Source of the DNA: Lachnospiraceae bacterium
GTDB taxonomy: Bacteria > Bacillota > Clostridia > Lachnospirales > Lachnospiraceae
Length of the DNA: 64,000 nt
Reading direction: 5' to 3'
NCBI GenBank assembly: GCA_024696615.1
Contig: JAILGS010000036.1
Coordinates: 31,928-95,927, forward strand
A model generated the notes under the pieces. That model was not told the DNA's origin. It did not search any database and was given only the letters and a program-made list of their open reading frames with translations. Shown piece after piece: positions 35,565-44,771 of the stretch (position 1 is its first letter; each line of letters opens with the position of its first letter). The position numbers were made by a program, and so were the translations under genes.

Positions 35565-36642
35565 ATTCACGGGTCACAACCTCACTGGCCACACCTTCGG
35601 AGTTATAGATTACCGCTGCAAATGTGGTACTTCCCGATGGGATATCGATCGGTTCCGTATAAACAAAGGACAACTCATCCGGTACTGTACCATCAATGGT
35701 ATAATAACAGATGCAATCTTTGGCCACATTGGTGATTTCAATCTGCTGATCCTTCTTATAGGTTCCACTTTCTGGAAGAACCTCCGGTGCATCCGGTGCA
35801 GGAATATTAATGGTGTAATTATATTCTGCAATTGGTCCCACCACTCCGCTAGAAGAAATCAAAGCGGTCTTTAATACATAAGTACCATTGCCAAGATGAA
35901 CTGGATCCGTAAAGAGGATGGAGTCCTTACTTGGGGTAGAACCATCCAAAGTATAATAAATACTAGCATCCGCCGTGGTAGTGGTAATCAGAATATCCAA
36001 AGCATTCTGATATTCTCCACTTTCAAAGGATACCGTAGGATGGGATAAGGTATAGGCGCTTAATGTGGCCTCCGCTTCCGTTCCTACATATTTAGCAATA
36101 AGTGCCTCTAATTCCGCATCCTTGTTATTATTATAATAATAATTCGCAATTACCTTAATGGCATCCAGATTATAGGTATCATACTCCAATAAATCCACCA
36201 AGGTAGATATGGCCTTCTCCTGATTGCCAGTGGTCATATAACATTTGTACAGATAAAGGCGTTCATTAATATTATTGGTATTCTTAAAGGTTAGCGCCTC
36301 TTCAAAATGGTCAATCGCTCCCGCATAATCCCCGCTATCATATGCTTCCACGCCGGCATTATATACGGTAACATATTTATTTCCTTGAATCTTAGGAAGA
36401 ACCAGAGTTACTAAGAGTCCAATACCGCAGATGAGGGCAAAAATCACAACGAAAATCGTAACCACCTTAATGGCTTTGGATACCATGATCTGTAATTTTT
36501 CTTCCTTCTCATCCTCTTCGCTTAATACCTTCTTATGAGAACTTGGGGGAAGAGTGGATAAATCCACCAAGTCACTAAAATCATATACATCGGGCTTGTC
36601 ACTACCATCTTTGACATTAAAATCAAAATTATTCTTAGCCAT
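35554..36642 (-). CDS. Membrane protein with TPR and two chitobiase-C (CHB_HEX_C) domains
   Basis: A 362-residue protein. The cytoplasmic N-terminus of about 60 residues is acidic, followed by one membrane helix (VVTIFVVIFALICGIGLLVTLVL). Outside, TPR-like helices follow (NAGVEAYDSGDYAGAIDHFEEAL, then YKCYMTTGNQEKAISTLVDLL). Two beta-domains of the chitobiase/beta-hexosaminidase C-terminal type come last, each with a YYTxDGxxP motif (IYYTLDGSTPSKDS and CYYTIDGTVPDELS). No enzymatic domain is seen. The ATG at 36640-36642 has AAAGG seven bases upstream. It lies downstream of the giant BIG2 protein and upstream of the HAD gene; a surface or envelope role is likely. Confidence 0.85.
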   Translation of the reverse strand: MAKNNFDFNVKDGSDKPDVYDFSDLVDLSTLPPSSHKKVLSEEDEKEEKLQIMVSKAIKVVTIFVVIFALICGIGLLVTLVLPKIQGNKYVTVYNAGVEAYDSGDYAGAIDHFEEALTFKNTNNINERLYLYKCYMTTGNQEKAISTLVDLLEYDTYNLDAIKVIANYYYNNNKDAELEALIAKYVGTEAEATLSAYTLSHPTVSFESGEYQNALDILITTTTADASIYYTLDGSTPSKDSILFTDPVHLGNGTYVLKTALISSSGVVGPIAEYNYTINIPAPDAPEVLPESGTYKKDQQIEITNVAKDCICYYTIDGTVPDELSFVYTEPIDIPSGSTTFAAVIYNSEGVASEVVTREYER

Positions 36643-36680
36643 TGTTCTACCTTTCATTTCTTTCGTACTTCATAAAAGTA

Positions 36681-36721
36681 CCCAACGAATGATTCCAGAT
36701 TATCTAACATCATTCGTTGGG
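36681..36721 (-). terminator. Hairpin downstream of the BIG2 gene
   Basis: Twelve-pair stem CCCAACGAATGA / TCATTCGTTGGG. On the minus strand only TACTTTTATG follows, so termination would be partial. Confidence 0.5.
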
Positions 36722-36727
36722 ATTTAG

Positions 36728-36779
36728 TTGCCCCACCTACGCTAACGCTTAGAGGTGGGGGATTTCTCCACTGAGTTAA
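36728..36779. repeat. Dispersed hairpin repeat, copy A
   Basis: CCCCACCT (36731-36738) and AGGTGGGG (36753-36760) flank the core ACGCTAACGCTTAG. The end CCACTGAGTTAA (36768-36779) overlaps the stop codon of the BIG2 gene. Same layout as copies B (45942-45990) and C (63952-64000). Confidence 0.8.
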
Positions 36780-39700
36780 TAACGACTTGCTTCAATAATG
36801 GTTACGGTACAGGTAAGGGTCTTATTATCCACTACTGCAGTAATGGTGGTAGTACCAGGCTTACGACCAATCACTTCACCGGTGGAAGAAATGGTTGCCA
36901 CACGAGGATTGCTGGTTCGCCATGATACGGTCTGTCCCTCTGCCCTACCATCCACATAAAGCTGGAATGGATCATATTGCTGCATGTACAGAGAAGACTT
37001 ACTGATCGCAAGGGAATGTACGATCACACTGGTGCTAACTCCGGACTGCTGTCCAATGACTGTTACCGTTGCAGTACCAGGTCCAACCGTGGTAATCTTA
37101 CCCGTTCCATCCACTGTTACAATGGAGGTATCAGAAGAATACCAATCCACTGGTTCATTGGCATTATATGGTGTGGTTCGAAGGGTTAGAGCACGAACCT
37201 TACCAGTTAACATACTAATCTCCGTCGAATTTAATCGCATGGAGTTGGCATTCACATATTTACTACGAACAGTAACCTGACAGGTTCCCTGTACATTACT
37301 ATTCTTACCATAACATACAACCGTTGCAGTACCTTCTGCAATACCGGTTACATTACCATTATTATCCACTGTTACTAAGCCTGTATCAGAAGAATACCAG
37401 CCAAGTTCCTCGGTAATCTTAGAAGGAGTGGTAATGGCATTTAATTTTCGAACCTCACCAATATCAATGGTAATGGCTGTGGAATTTAAGGTAATGGCGG
37501 TAGCATTGGTCTTAGCTGTTACATAAACCGTAACATAAGCGGATAAATTGGTATCATCCTTGGTGGTTGCAATGATTCGACACTTTCCTCCGCCCACTGC
37601 AGTGATTTCACCATCATTATCCACGGTTGCCACTGCACTATTCGTTGTGGTCCAATCCAGGCTCTTTACGGTAGCATCACTTGGAGTGATACTGGCGGAT
37701 ACAATATAGGTATCATCCTGGATCATATTTAATGTGGTAGGTGCTAAGGAAAGGGCAGTAATTGGATTGATTACCTGAATCTCACAAACTGCACTTGCTC
37801 CACCACCATCGGCTGCAAGAGCTGTAATGGTAGTCTTACCAAGTCCCGTACCAGTAACTCGTCCATTCTCATCCACTACAGCAACTGCGGAATTACCAGT
37901 TTTCCAGGTAATGGATTTATCCGTAGCAGTATCCGTTGTGGTGGTAGGAATTAAATCAATATATCCACCCTTATGTACATAACTAAAGGTCTTATCCAAT
38001 GTGATGGTGGATAAATATTCAATTACCGTAATATGGCATAATGCAGTTAAGGAACGTTCCTCTGTGGTAACGATGATATCACATTCACCACCCTTAACGG
38101 CTGTCACAACACCGTTACTATCCACGGTAGCAATCTCTTCATTGGAAGAAGTAAAAGTAACCTTCTTATTTACTGCATCAATTGGCTGTACATCTGGAAC
38201 AATGGTAAACTGGGAACCAACAAATAAGGTCTGACTATCTCCAGTGGAAAGTGAAATTCCAGTGACCGCTTCCGTAATGGTTACCAGACAGGAGTCCACA
38301 TCTCCATTATCCTTACTCGTTGCTGAAATCGTTACCGTACCTGCCTCTAAACAGGTTACCATACCATCCTCTCCTACGGTTGCAAGAGAAGTATCGGAAG
38401 AAGACCAGGTTACTTCCTTAATATCCGCATCGGATGGGGAAATGGTTGCATATAACCAGAATACCGTTCCCTTTGGTACGGATACCGAATTCGTATTTAA
38501 AGATACCGAAGATACTGGAGTACGAACCAGTACACTAATCTGACTCAGTGGTGCGGAAGAACCGCCATCAATGGCCTGACAGGTAATGGTTACAGTTCCG
38601 GCCTTCACAGCGGTTAACAAACCATTGGAGTCAATGGTAACCTTTTCAGGATCGGAAGAAATCCAGTTCACCGTACGATTGGTTGCTGTTAATGGAAGAA
38701 CTTCTGCAGTTAAACTAACAGTATCCCCCACATTTAAAATCAAATCCTCGGAGGTAATGGATACACTTTCTACAGGTACCGTTACCGTGAAATTACAATA
38801 TGCAGAATATCGGCCATCGGATGTGGTAGCCACTACTGCTGCATTTCCTGAGGAAACAAAGGTAACTAAACCATTCTCATTCACGGTTAAGATGGACTCA
38901 TCCGTAGATGCCCAAGAAACCGTACGATCCACACCATCATCATATCCTGTGGTATTTTCTGGAAGTACGGTTGCAGTTAACTGATACTGAGGCACTGCAT
39001 TCATATTCACTTGCACAGAAGATTCACTTAAAGTAATGCCTTCCGTACCCACGGTTACATAGATGGTACAGGTGGCATATTTGGTTCCATCCGATACGGA
39101 TACAACGGTAATGGTGGCCTGACCACCCGCTTCTGCTTTCACTGTAGCAGAGTCCGCTGTAGCAGTATCCAAATCCACGCTGACAATCTCTGGATTCGAA
39201 GAAACCCAGACAACATTTCGGTTATAGGCCGTATTTGGTCCAACAACAACATTTAATACGGCTTCTTCTCCCACCACCATGGTTCGTTCCGTAGGAGAAA
39301 TAGTTACGGAAGATACCGCTGTCTTAACGGTAACAAGACAGGTAGCAGTTTTGGTAATACCATCTTTTTCCATGGTTGCCACAACAGTATAGGTACCTTC
39401 TTCATGGGCATTGATCGTAAGTACATTACCATTCACTGCACCGGTTAAACCACCGGTTGCTGCATTGGCATCCACGCCATCGATGGTAAAGCTAATCACT
39501 GCCGTATCATCGGAAAGAATCGCTTCAATATCAAAGAATTCATTCACACCCATGGATACGCTGGCAGAGCTTAAGGTAAAGGTATCACCCACATTGACAT
39601 GGGCGGTAATACTCTCGGAAGGTGATCCATCCGCATAGGTAATTACCGCACGAATATCCGTGGAACCGGATGCTTTCGCGGTAACATAACCGGAGGAGGA

Positions 39701-40915
39701 AACACTAATTAAATTCGCATTATAATTATTAAATACAACGGAGGCTGAGCTGGTTGCATTGGTAGTTAACTGAATGGAATCCCCCACATTTAAGGTCTGG
39801 GTAATCTCGGAAGAAGGTGCAGAAGCATTGGTCCATACAAATGGTACGGTAACTTCTACGGAATCTTCTGAATTAACAGTGGTAACACCATTCACAGAAG
39901 ACATCCAATTGCCATCGGCATCCTTCACGCCGGCGGTAATGGTGGCTGTACCGGCCCCCTTAGGAAGTAAGGAAGTACCCGTCATGGTACACACTTCTTC
40001 ATTCGTGGATTCATAGGAAACATCTGCATTCGCATAAGTGGAAATATTGGAAGCAATATCCACGGAACTATTCACCTGGGAATCACTAATGGTTACTGAG
40101 TCCGAATCAATAATACACTGACCAACAATATTATAGGTTTCATACAATCCGGCTACATAACCACCACCGGTCTGATGGGCTGACTGCGTACGAATTAATA
40201 CGGTGGACTTACCACCCTTGGCATTGGTAATGGAACCGGTATTGGAAGATTCTGCCTGACCGGTAAATACATCATTACTACAATCCACAACCAAAGGATC
40301 CCCGGAATAGGAATTGGAATAAAAGGAAATAATCTCTCCCGTCTGATAGACACGGGATGTATCCATATCATGGGATGCTTCAAAGGTGATATTAATATTA
40401 CAGATAAAAGATGCCACATTGATGGTTACTACTTCAAAGTCCGCACCATTGGTTCCATCATAGAGTACATTCTCAATCATGGTACCATCATCATTTGGCT
40501 TATAATAGAAATCGCAATATAAGGTGGTTGCACCGGCGGAGATACCCTTCACACTACCACTGGTACCAACCAAGGTGGATGCTGTGGTACCATCCGGCTG
40601 AACAAAGGATCCAACCTGATTATTACCCGTTCTCCACACGGTATTGGCGGCAATTAAAGCATCCAGTTCCTCACTCGTACCATTAAAAATATTACTATCA
40701 ATGGTAACACTAACGGAAACATCCGCCGTAGCATCCGTATCCAATGCATAGGATGTGGATCCGGTATTAACTAGAACTGGAGTTATGGCATCATCCGCCC
40801 ATACACTATATAAAAGCGCACCTGAAACAACACAGACGATGGCAGCAACTAGTGTTTGCTGCCAATGCCAGTGCTTTTTTAGATACGCTCCCATTGTTCC
40901 TAACATTTCTTTCAT
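36776..40915 (-). CDS. Giant secreted protein with tandem BIG2 Ig-like domains
   Basis: A 1379-aa predicted extracellular protein. The N-terminus has a basic patch, a hydrophobic segment (TLVAAIVCVVSGALLY), and a likely signal peptidase I site after SVWA. The rest is beta-sandwich repeats. At least ten bacterial Ig-like group 2 units of 80-85 residues can be aligned by eye, each with a 'W-S-S-D/N-x-x-I-A-T-V-D-x-x-G-x-V-T' core (for example WSSSDTSLATVGEDGMVT) and ending in a T-x-x-V-x-V strand. More divergent units precede them. No sortase motif, SLH or catalytic domain is seen at the C-terminus, so anchoring is unclear. The ATG at 40913-40915 has GGGGAGG upstream. Confidence 0.88.
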   Translation of the reverse strand: MKEMLGTMGAYLKKHWHWQQTLVAAIVCVVSGALLYSVWADDAITPVLVNTGSTSYALDTDATADVSVSVTIDSNIFNGTSEELDALIAANTVWRTGNNQVGSFVQPDGTTASTLVGTSGSVKGISAGATTLYCDFYYKPNDDGTMIENVLYDGTNGADFEVVTINVASFICNINITFEASHDMDTSRVYQTGEIISFYSNSYSGDPLVVDCSNDVFTGQAESSNTGSITNAKGGKSTVLIRTQSAHQTGGGYVAGLYETYNIVGQCIIDSDSVTISDSQVNSSVDIASNISTYANADVSYESTNEEVCTMTGTSLLPKGAGTATITAGVKDADGNWMSSVNGVTTVNSEDSVEVTVPFVWTNASAPSSEITQTLNVGDSIQLTTNATSSASVVFNNYNANLISVSSSGYVTAKASGSTDIRAVITYADGSPSESITAHVNVGDTFTLSSASVSMGVNEFFDIEAILSDDTAVISFTIDGVDANAATGGLTGAVNGNVLTINAHEEGTYTVVATMEKDGITKTATCLVTVKTAVSSVTISPTERTMVVGEEAVLNVVVGPNTAYNRNVVWVSSNPEIVSVDLDTATADSATVKAEAGGQATITVVSVSDGTKYATCTIYVTVGTEGITLSESSVQVNMNAVPQYQLTATVLPENTTGYDDGVDRTVSWASTDESILTVNENGLVTFVSSGNAAVVATTSDGRYSAYCNFTVTVPVESVSITSEDLILNVGDTVSLTAEVLPLTATNRTVNWISSDPEKVTIDSNGLLTAVKAGTVTITCQAIDGGSSAPLSQISVLVRTPVSSVSLNTNSVSVPKGTVFWLYATISPSDADIKEVTWSSSDTSLATVGEDGMVTCLEAGTVTISATSKDNGDVDSCLVTITEAVTGISLSTGDSQTLFVGSQFTIVPDVQPIDAVNKKVTFTSSNEEIATVDSNGVVTAVKGGECDIIVTTEERSLTALCHITVIEYLSTITLDKTFSYVHKGGYIDLIPTTTTDTATDKSITWKTGNSAVAVVDENGRVTGTGLGKTTITALAADGGGASAVCEIQVINPITALSLAPTTLNMIQDDTYIVSASITPSDATVKSLDWTTTNSAVATVDNDGEITAVGGGKCRIIATTKDDTNLSAYVTVYVTAKTNATAITLNSTAITIDIGEVRKLNAITTPSKITEELGWYSSDTGLVTVDNNGNVTGIAEGTATVVCYGKNSNVQGTCQVTVRSKYVNANSMRLNSTEISMLTGKVRALTLRTTPYNANEPVDWYSSDTSIVTVDGTGKITTVGPGTATVTVIGQQSGVSTSVIVHSLAISKSSLYMQQYDPFQLYVDGRAEGQTVSWRTSNPRVATISSTGEVIGRKPGTTTITAVVDNKTLTCTVTIIEASRY

Positions 40916-40970
40916 AAGAGGTCCTCCCCTCGCTAACACACGCAATTCACGTAAGATAGCATCATCTTTT

Positions 40971-40999
40971 AGTATATCCTATAATTCGGTACAAATCAA
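40971..40999 (-). promoter_or_regulatory. Predicted sigma-A promoter for the BIG2 gene
   Basis: Minus strand: -35 TTGATT (40994-40999), 17-base spacer, -10 TATACT (40971-40976), about 55 bases before the start codon. Confidence 0.65.
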
Positions 41000-41097
41000 T
41001 GCTATTTAGTAGAATCTTCATATTTTTTCCACAATATCTGGTAGAATCCCCTTATGATTCCACCAAAATGTTCTACTTAAAAACGTAATTCACCCTA

Positions 41098-43392
41098 TCA
41101 TAAAGATATATCGGACTTTTTCTTATGAAATTTAACGATACTATATATGAAAAATACAATTCCAAGAAGGGTTATTCCTTCGGCCACCCTCCAAAACCAT
41201 TTTCCACCAAAGGAAACAGAAATTTCCCCCTCATATCCGGGAAGAATCTCTAAAAGAATACGTCCATTCCAATCCGCCATATATCCAATAGTTTCTCCGG
41301 CATCATTGGTAACATGATATCCGGAATAGGCAAATAGCGGCAAAGTCACATAGGCGCCCGAACCATTCTCTCCCTTTTTCACATCCGAAACCTTAAAACG
41401 TATATTGGTTCCGGACTTCACATATCCTGTAACCGCACAGTTGGATACGGTCGGATATTCCACGGCATGAATTTCATCCGTGTCCACATACACTAATAAA
41501 TATTCTGATAATGCCCCGCTTCCCTTATCTTCAAACACGGATCCATCATAGGTATAAACGGCCTCGGACTCATCTAAATAACTATAGAGAAGATATCCGC
41601 TATTAACCATATGAAGAACCAGCAATAACATCACCATATGGCGGTAGGTATTATTGGTAGTATTCATCTTTGACATTTGTAATAAGAATAAGGTAAGGAC
41701 GGATAATACTGCCGTGGCCGGAGATAAAAATCTCCATGGGAACTGAATATTATAAACTACAGAGCCACACAGGCGGCATAATACATCCCATGGGAAGGTC
41801 AGGGTGCTCATCCATAAAAGGAGGATTCCCATCATGGCAAGGGTTTTGGCAGCAGAATAATTCTCCTCCGTATGTACCTGGGAATTTCGGCCAATGGCAA
41901 GATACAGAAAATATACTAAGCTCACAATAAAGGCCAGTCCGACGGAGATTCCCTGGGCCTGAGTCATACCATAGCTTGCATAATCCGGAATCTGATGTCC
42001 TAAAGAAAGCCCCGCTCCATTTAAAAAGAGTAGGAATAACTGGGCTGGATAGATTCCATTGCCCTGGATCACAGAAGTCTGCACGGAGCCAAGTTCCGTA
42101 ATGGTAAAACCGCCCTCTAAGAAATAATCCAATAATGGCACAATAAACCAGGCATTTAAGATCAGGGTAATAACACCAAATTCCACTAACTGCAAAAAGC
42201 GCTTTCCCTGAAACGTCTTCTTCGCGGCAACAAGGCAGAATACAATACAAAGAAATGCTGCCATCTGGGTAGTTAAAATATGGCTTTCTAGGATTCCCGT
42301 ATACCCAAGAATTAAGTACCATTTGTAGGACTTATACTCCGGATGGGAAGGCTCATGATGATATAAAAGATACAATCCGGCAATGATAAGCGGTAAGAAC
42401 GTCATTGCCGTAGCTTCTCCAAGAGCCGCTCTGGTATAAAGATTAATCAAACGATATGGCGCTGCCGCAAAAAGGAAGGTGCCAAGAATACTTAAACGCA
42501 CATTTCCAAAAATCTTTTTACTGATTCCAAAGAAAATCAGCACCGTTGCCACATTCAGAAGGAATAAATACCACTGGTAAGTTACCATTAAAGGCACTCC
42601 CCCTAAGTGAAGCAAGGCTGGAAGATATAGAAATAATTCTCCATAGAAGATGGAATTGGCATATCCATGGCCATAGAACTGGGTTGGATGAATTCGAACT
42701 GGGAACTGTCCCGCTCTTAAGCCATCCGCAATGCCTCGGATCCGAAGCAAATGAAACCGCAAGTCATCGCCTTCCGGTATATAATCTAAAAATAATGGAA
42801 CACTAATAAAGACAACGATCAAAGAAAGAAGCCCCACCACATAGACCTTCTCTTCGGTAATGACTCCGGTTTTTACTGCAATAATCAGTCGAATCACAAG
42901 ATAAAGAATCACTAAAGCAAGAAGAAGGCAGAGGCAATCATAGATTCGACCCATGGCAAGTTCTTCGATTTTTACCGACTGTACACTTAACTCGCCCTCT
43001 CCCCCATACCAGATTCCAAGTCCACCGGTTGGAAGCTCCTGGGAAACCCAAAGCGTTTGGGATTTTTTTGTAAGATCCGGATTTAGGACAAACTCATCCA
43101 TCCGCACACTATGATAGGACACATGATTATTATACGTCGTAGCTTTTAGTTGATTTCCTAAAGATTCACTAGAATAATTCACACTTACCCGGTAAACGCC
43201 ACGACCAATTCCACTTACAGGAACCACATCCACGATTCTACTTTCCTGCTCTTCACTTTCAATATGAATAAAATCCTGCATTTCATACTGTTTTGTCTCT
43301 AAAGGACGACAAGAAAAAAGAATTCCTGCAAGAAGGATCAGTCCTTCCACCAATAATATCATATGTTTTGCGGATTTATGTAAATGTAACAT
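41098..43392 (-). CDS. Large polytopic membrane protein, GT-C glycosyltransferase-like
   Basis: A 764-aa protein. An N-terminal helix (about 11-28) is followed by a beta-rich extracytoplasmic domain of about 120 residues, then some 11-12 membrane helices (from about residue 150 to 560), a second extracytoplasmic beta region, and a last helix near the basic C-terminus (KFHKKKSD). The first large loop contains YIPEGDDLRFHLLRIRGIADGL, an acidic loop-1 motif in the position used by GT-C lipid-linked sugar transferases. Similar proteins are annotated as uncharacterised membrane proteins (YfhO-like or with '6-pyruvoyl-tetrahydropterin synthase-related domain'). Likely role: glycosylation of surface polymer or protein; inferred from topology. 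Confidence 0.75.
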   Translation of the reverse strand: MLHLHKSAKHMILLVEGLILLAGILFSCRPLETKQYEMQDFIHIESEEQESRIVDVVPVSGIGRGVYRVSVNYSSESLGNQLKATTYNNHVSYHSVRMDEFVLNPDLTKKSQTLWVSQELPTGGLGIWYGGEGELSVQSVKIEELAMGRIYDCLCLLLALVILYLVIRLIIAVKTGVITEEKVYVVGLLSLIVVFISVPLFLDYIPEGDDLRFHLLRIRGIADGLRAGQFPVRIHPTQFYGHGYANSIFYGELFLYLPALLHLGGVPLMVTYQWYLFLLNVATVLIFFGISKKIFGNVRLSILGTFLFAAAPYRLINLYTRAALGEATAMTFLPLIIAGLYLLYHHEPSHPEYKSYKWYLILGYTGILESHILTTQMAAFLCIVFCLVAAKKTFQGKRFLQLVEFGVITLILNAWFIVPLLDYFLEGGFTITELGSVQTSVIQGNGIYPAQLFLLFLNGAGLSLGHQIPDYASYGMTQAQGISVGLAFIVSLVYFLYLAIGRNSQVHTEENYSAAKTLAMMGILLLWMSTLTFPWDVLCRLCGSVVYNIQFPWRFLSPATAVLSVLTLFLLQMSKMNTTNNTYRHMVMLLLVLHMVNSGYLLYSYLDESEAVYTYDGSVFEDKGSGALSEYLLVYVDTDEIHAVEYPTVSNCAVTGYVKSGTNIRFKVSDVKKGENGSGAYVTLPLFAYSGYHVTNDAGETIGYMADWNGRILLEILPGYEGEISVSFGGKWFWRVAEGITLLGIVFFIYSIVKFHKKKSDISL

Positions 43393-43424
43393 CTTTCGTC
43401 TCCTAGTTAAAAATTTCCCAAATT

Positions 43425-43453
43425 ATTTTATCGTATTTACCTTGGAAATACAA
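43425..43453 (-). promoter_or_regulatory. Predicted sigma-A promoter for the 764-aa membrane protein
   Basis: Minus strand: -35 TTGTAT (43448-43453), 17-base spacer, -10 TAAAAT (43425-43430). The -35 begins right after the U-run of the kdgA terminator. Confidence 0.62.
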
Positions 43454-43454
43454 G

Positions 43455-43492
43455 AAAAAAGGCAATGCCTGGTCTTGGACTCAGACATTGCC
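43455..43492 (-). terminator. Terminator after kdgA
   Basis: Stem GGCAATG / CATTGCC (43461-43467 / 43486-43492), followed on the minus strand by TTTTTTCTTG. Confidence 0.82.
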
Positions 43493-43549
43493 CTTCTAGG
43501 GGAAATGGTAAATCAATTACCCGATTACTCCGTATGAAACCATTTCTAA

Positions 43550-44509
43550 TTATTTACGTGCAAGATGAATTCCATATCCTGCATATTCGCCTTCAAAGTA
43601 GATGGCCTTTAATACGCCTTCCTTTACTACTGCGGAATCATGATCAAGCTTAAATCCTCTCTTCTCAAGATGATAGATTGCTCTCTCCATGTAGTTGGTT
43701 CCAATAGCGATATGACCATGAGTACCACGGCCCATCTTCTTCATAATTTCAAATGCAGTACCGGTAAAGATGGAGCTGTTACCATCCTTCTTAGCAAATC
43801 CGAACATTGCTTCGAACTGATCTGCAAGTGCATATGCGCTATCTGCATCCGGCATATTAATACCAACATGACGGATTTCAAATCCAAGCATGGTATCTAC
43901 TGCTTCACGAGTAAGCTTCTTAATTGCTTCAAAATCACCTGCAGCAATTAAATCCTTCTTAACCATCCAAGAACCACCGCAGCATACAATCTTACCAAAG
44001 TCAAGGTAGGACTTTAAGTTGGAAGCATTAATACCACCGGTAGGCATAAACTTCATCTGTGTATATGGAGCAGCCATGGACTTAATCATATTCAGTCCAC
44101 CAGCAGCTTCTGCTGGGAAGAACTTTACAACATCCAAGCCAAGTTCAATTGCTACTTCTACATCGGAAGGATTGCTTGTACCAGGAACGATTGGATAACC
44201 CTTATCCAAGCAATGCTTTACAACCTTAGGATTTAATCCTGGGCTAACAATAAACTTAGCACCTGCAGCAACCGCACGATCAGCCTGCTCTGTTGTAAGA
44301 ACGGTACCGGCACCAACAATCATCTCTGGGAATTTAGAGGACATAATCTTAATGGACTCTTCTGCAGCAGCAGTTCTAAATGTAACCTCTGCACAAGGAA
44401 GACCTCCTTCAATTAATGCCTTCGCAAGTGGTTCTGCATCCTTCGCATCATCCAAAGCGATTACTGGAACAATACCAATTAATCCAAGTTCTTCAATTAC
44501 CTTATTCAT
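43550..44509 (-). CDS. kdgA: KDPG/KHG aldolase fused to a VOC (glyoxalase-like) domain
   Basis: Cleaves 2-keto-3-deoxy-6-phosphogluconate to pyruvate and glyceraldehyde-3-phosphate, the last step of galacturonate breakdown. Residues 1-208 are a complete class I aldolase: Glu41 in AEVTFRT, GAGTVLT, IVSPG, and Schiff-base Lys129 in DVVKFFPAEAAGG, then FMPTGGIN. The 319-aa length is about 110 more than usual. The extension (210-319) reads like a VOC module with two beta-alpha-beta halves starting RHVGINMP and HGHIAIGT, and potential metal ligands His214, Glu254, His266 and Glu306. It has a consensus promoter upstream and a terminator downstream, and is transcribed divergently from the kinase gene. 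Confidence 0.92.
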   Translation of the reverse strand: MNKVIEELGLIGIVPVIALDDAKDAEPLAKALIEGGLPCAEVTFRTAAAEESIKIMSSKFPEMIVGAGTVLTTEQADRAVAAGAKFIVSPGLNPKVVKHCLDKGYPIVPGTSNPSDVEVAIELGLDVVKFFPAEAAGGLNMIKSMAAPYTQMKFMPTGGINASNLKSYLDFGKIVCCGGSWMVKKDLIAAGDFEAIKKLTREAVDTMLGFEIRHVGINMPDADSAYALADQFEAMFGFAKKDGNSSIFTGTAFEIMKKMGRGTHGHIAIGTNYMERAIYHLEKRGFKLDHDSAVVKEGVLKAIYFEGEYAGYGIHLARK

Positions 44510-44549
44510 TCTTTTGTCTCCTTATTGGATATAAAAATATAGTATATTT

Positions 44550-44578
44550 ATTATAAATTTCCACCGATACTTTGTCAA
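44550..44578 (-). promoter_or_regulatory. Consensus sigma-A promoter for kdgA
   Basis: Minus strand: perfect -35 TTGACA (44573-44578), 17-base spacer, perfect -10 TATAAT (44550-44555), about 40 bases before the start codon. Confidence 0.9.
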
Positions 44579-44646
44579 TGAATGGAGGGGAATTAACACA
44601 GTATTCATGCCCCCGGTTGCATTCTGTATCCAGGATTGTACTTTAA

Positions 44647-44660
44647 TGAAAACACTTTCA
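44647..44660. promoter_or_regulatory. Candidate cre/LacI-type operator between kdgA and kdgK
   Basis: TGAAAACACTTTCA is an imperfect palindrome (TGAAA / TTTCA) one base off the CcpA catabolite-response consensus TGWAARCGYTWWCA. It sits in the divergent promoter region. Which regulator binds is unknown. Confidence 0.45.
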
Positions 44661-44710
44661 AAAAATTGATGTTTTTTTATACAAAATAGATAGAAAAAGA
44701 AAGGCGTCTA

Positions 44711-44719
44711 TGGTAAGAT
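44711..44719 (+). promoter_or_regulatory. Possible extended -10 promoter for the kdgK-type gene
   Basis: TGG followed by TAAGAT (44714-44719) forms an extended -10 element, with no good -35 at the right spacing. It lies about 50 bases before the start codon. Weak evidence. Confidence 0.35.
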
Positions 44720-44771
44720 GGTTTTATGCATTATTTAATGTACATTTTATTAATGGAGGTAAAATTTAAAA

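Noticed and set aside
36728..36779. Copy A hairpin as simply the BIG2 terminator
   Set aside because: On the minus strand it is followed by CAACTAAATCCC rather than a T-run, and the same element occurs at two other unrelated places.
43550..44509. KdgA extension as a frameshifted fusion with a neighbouring gene
   Set aside because: The frame is continuous, ends with its own terminator, and the extension has coherent domain-like structure.
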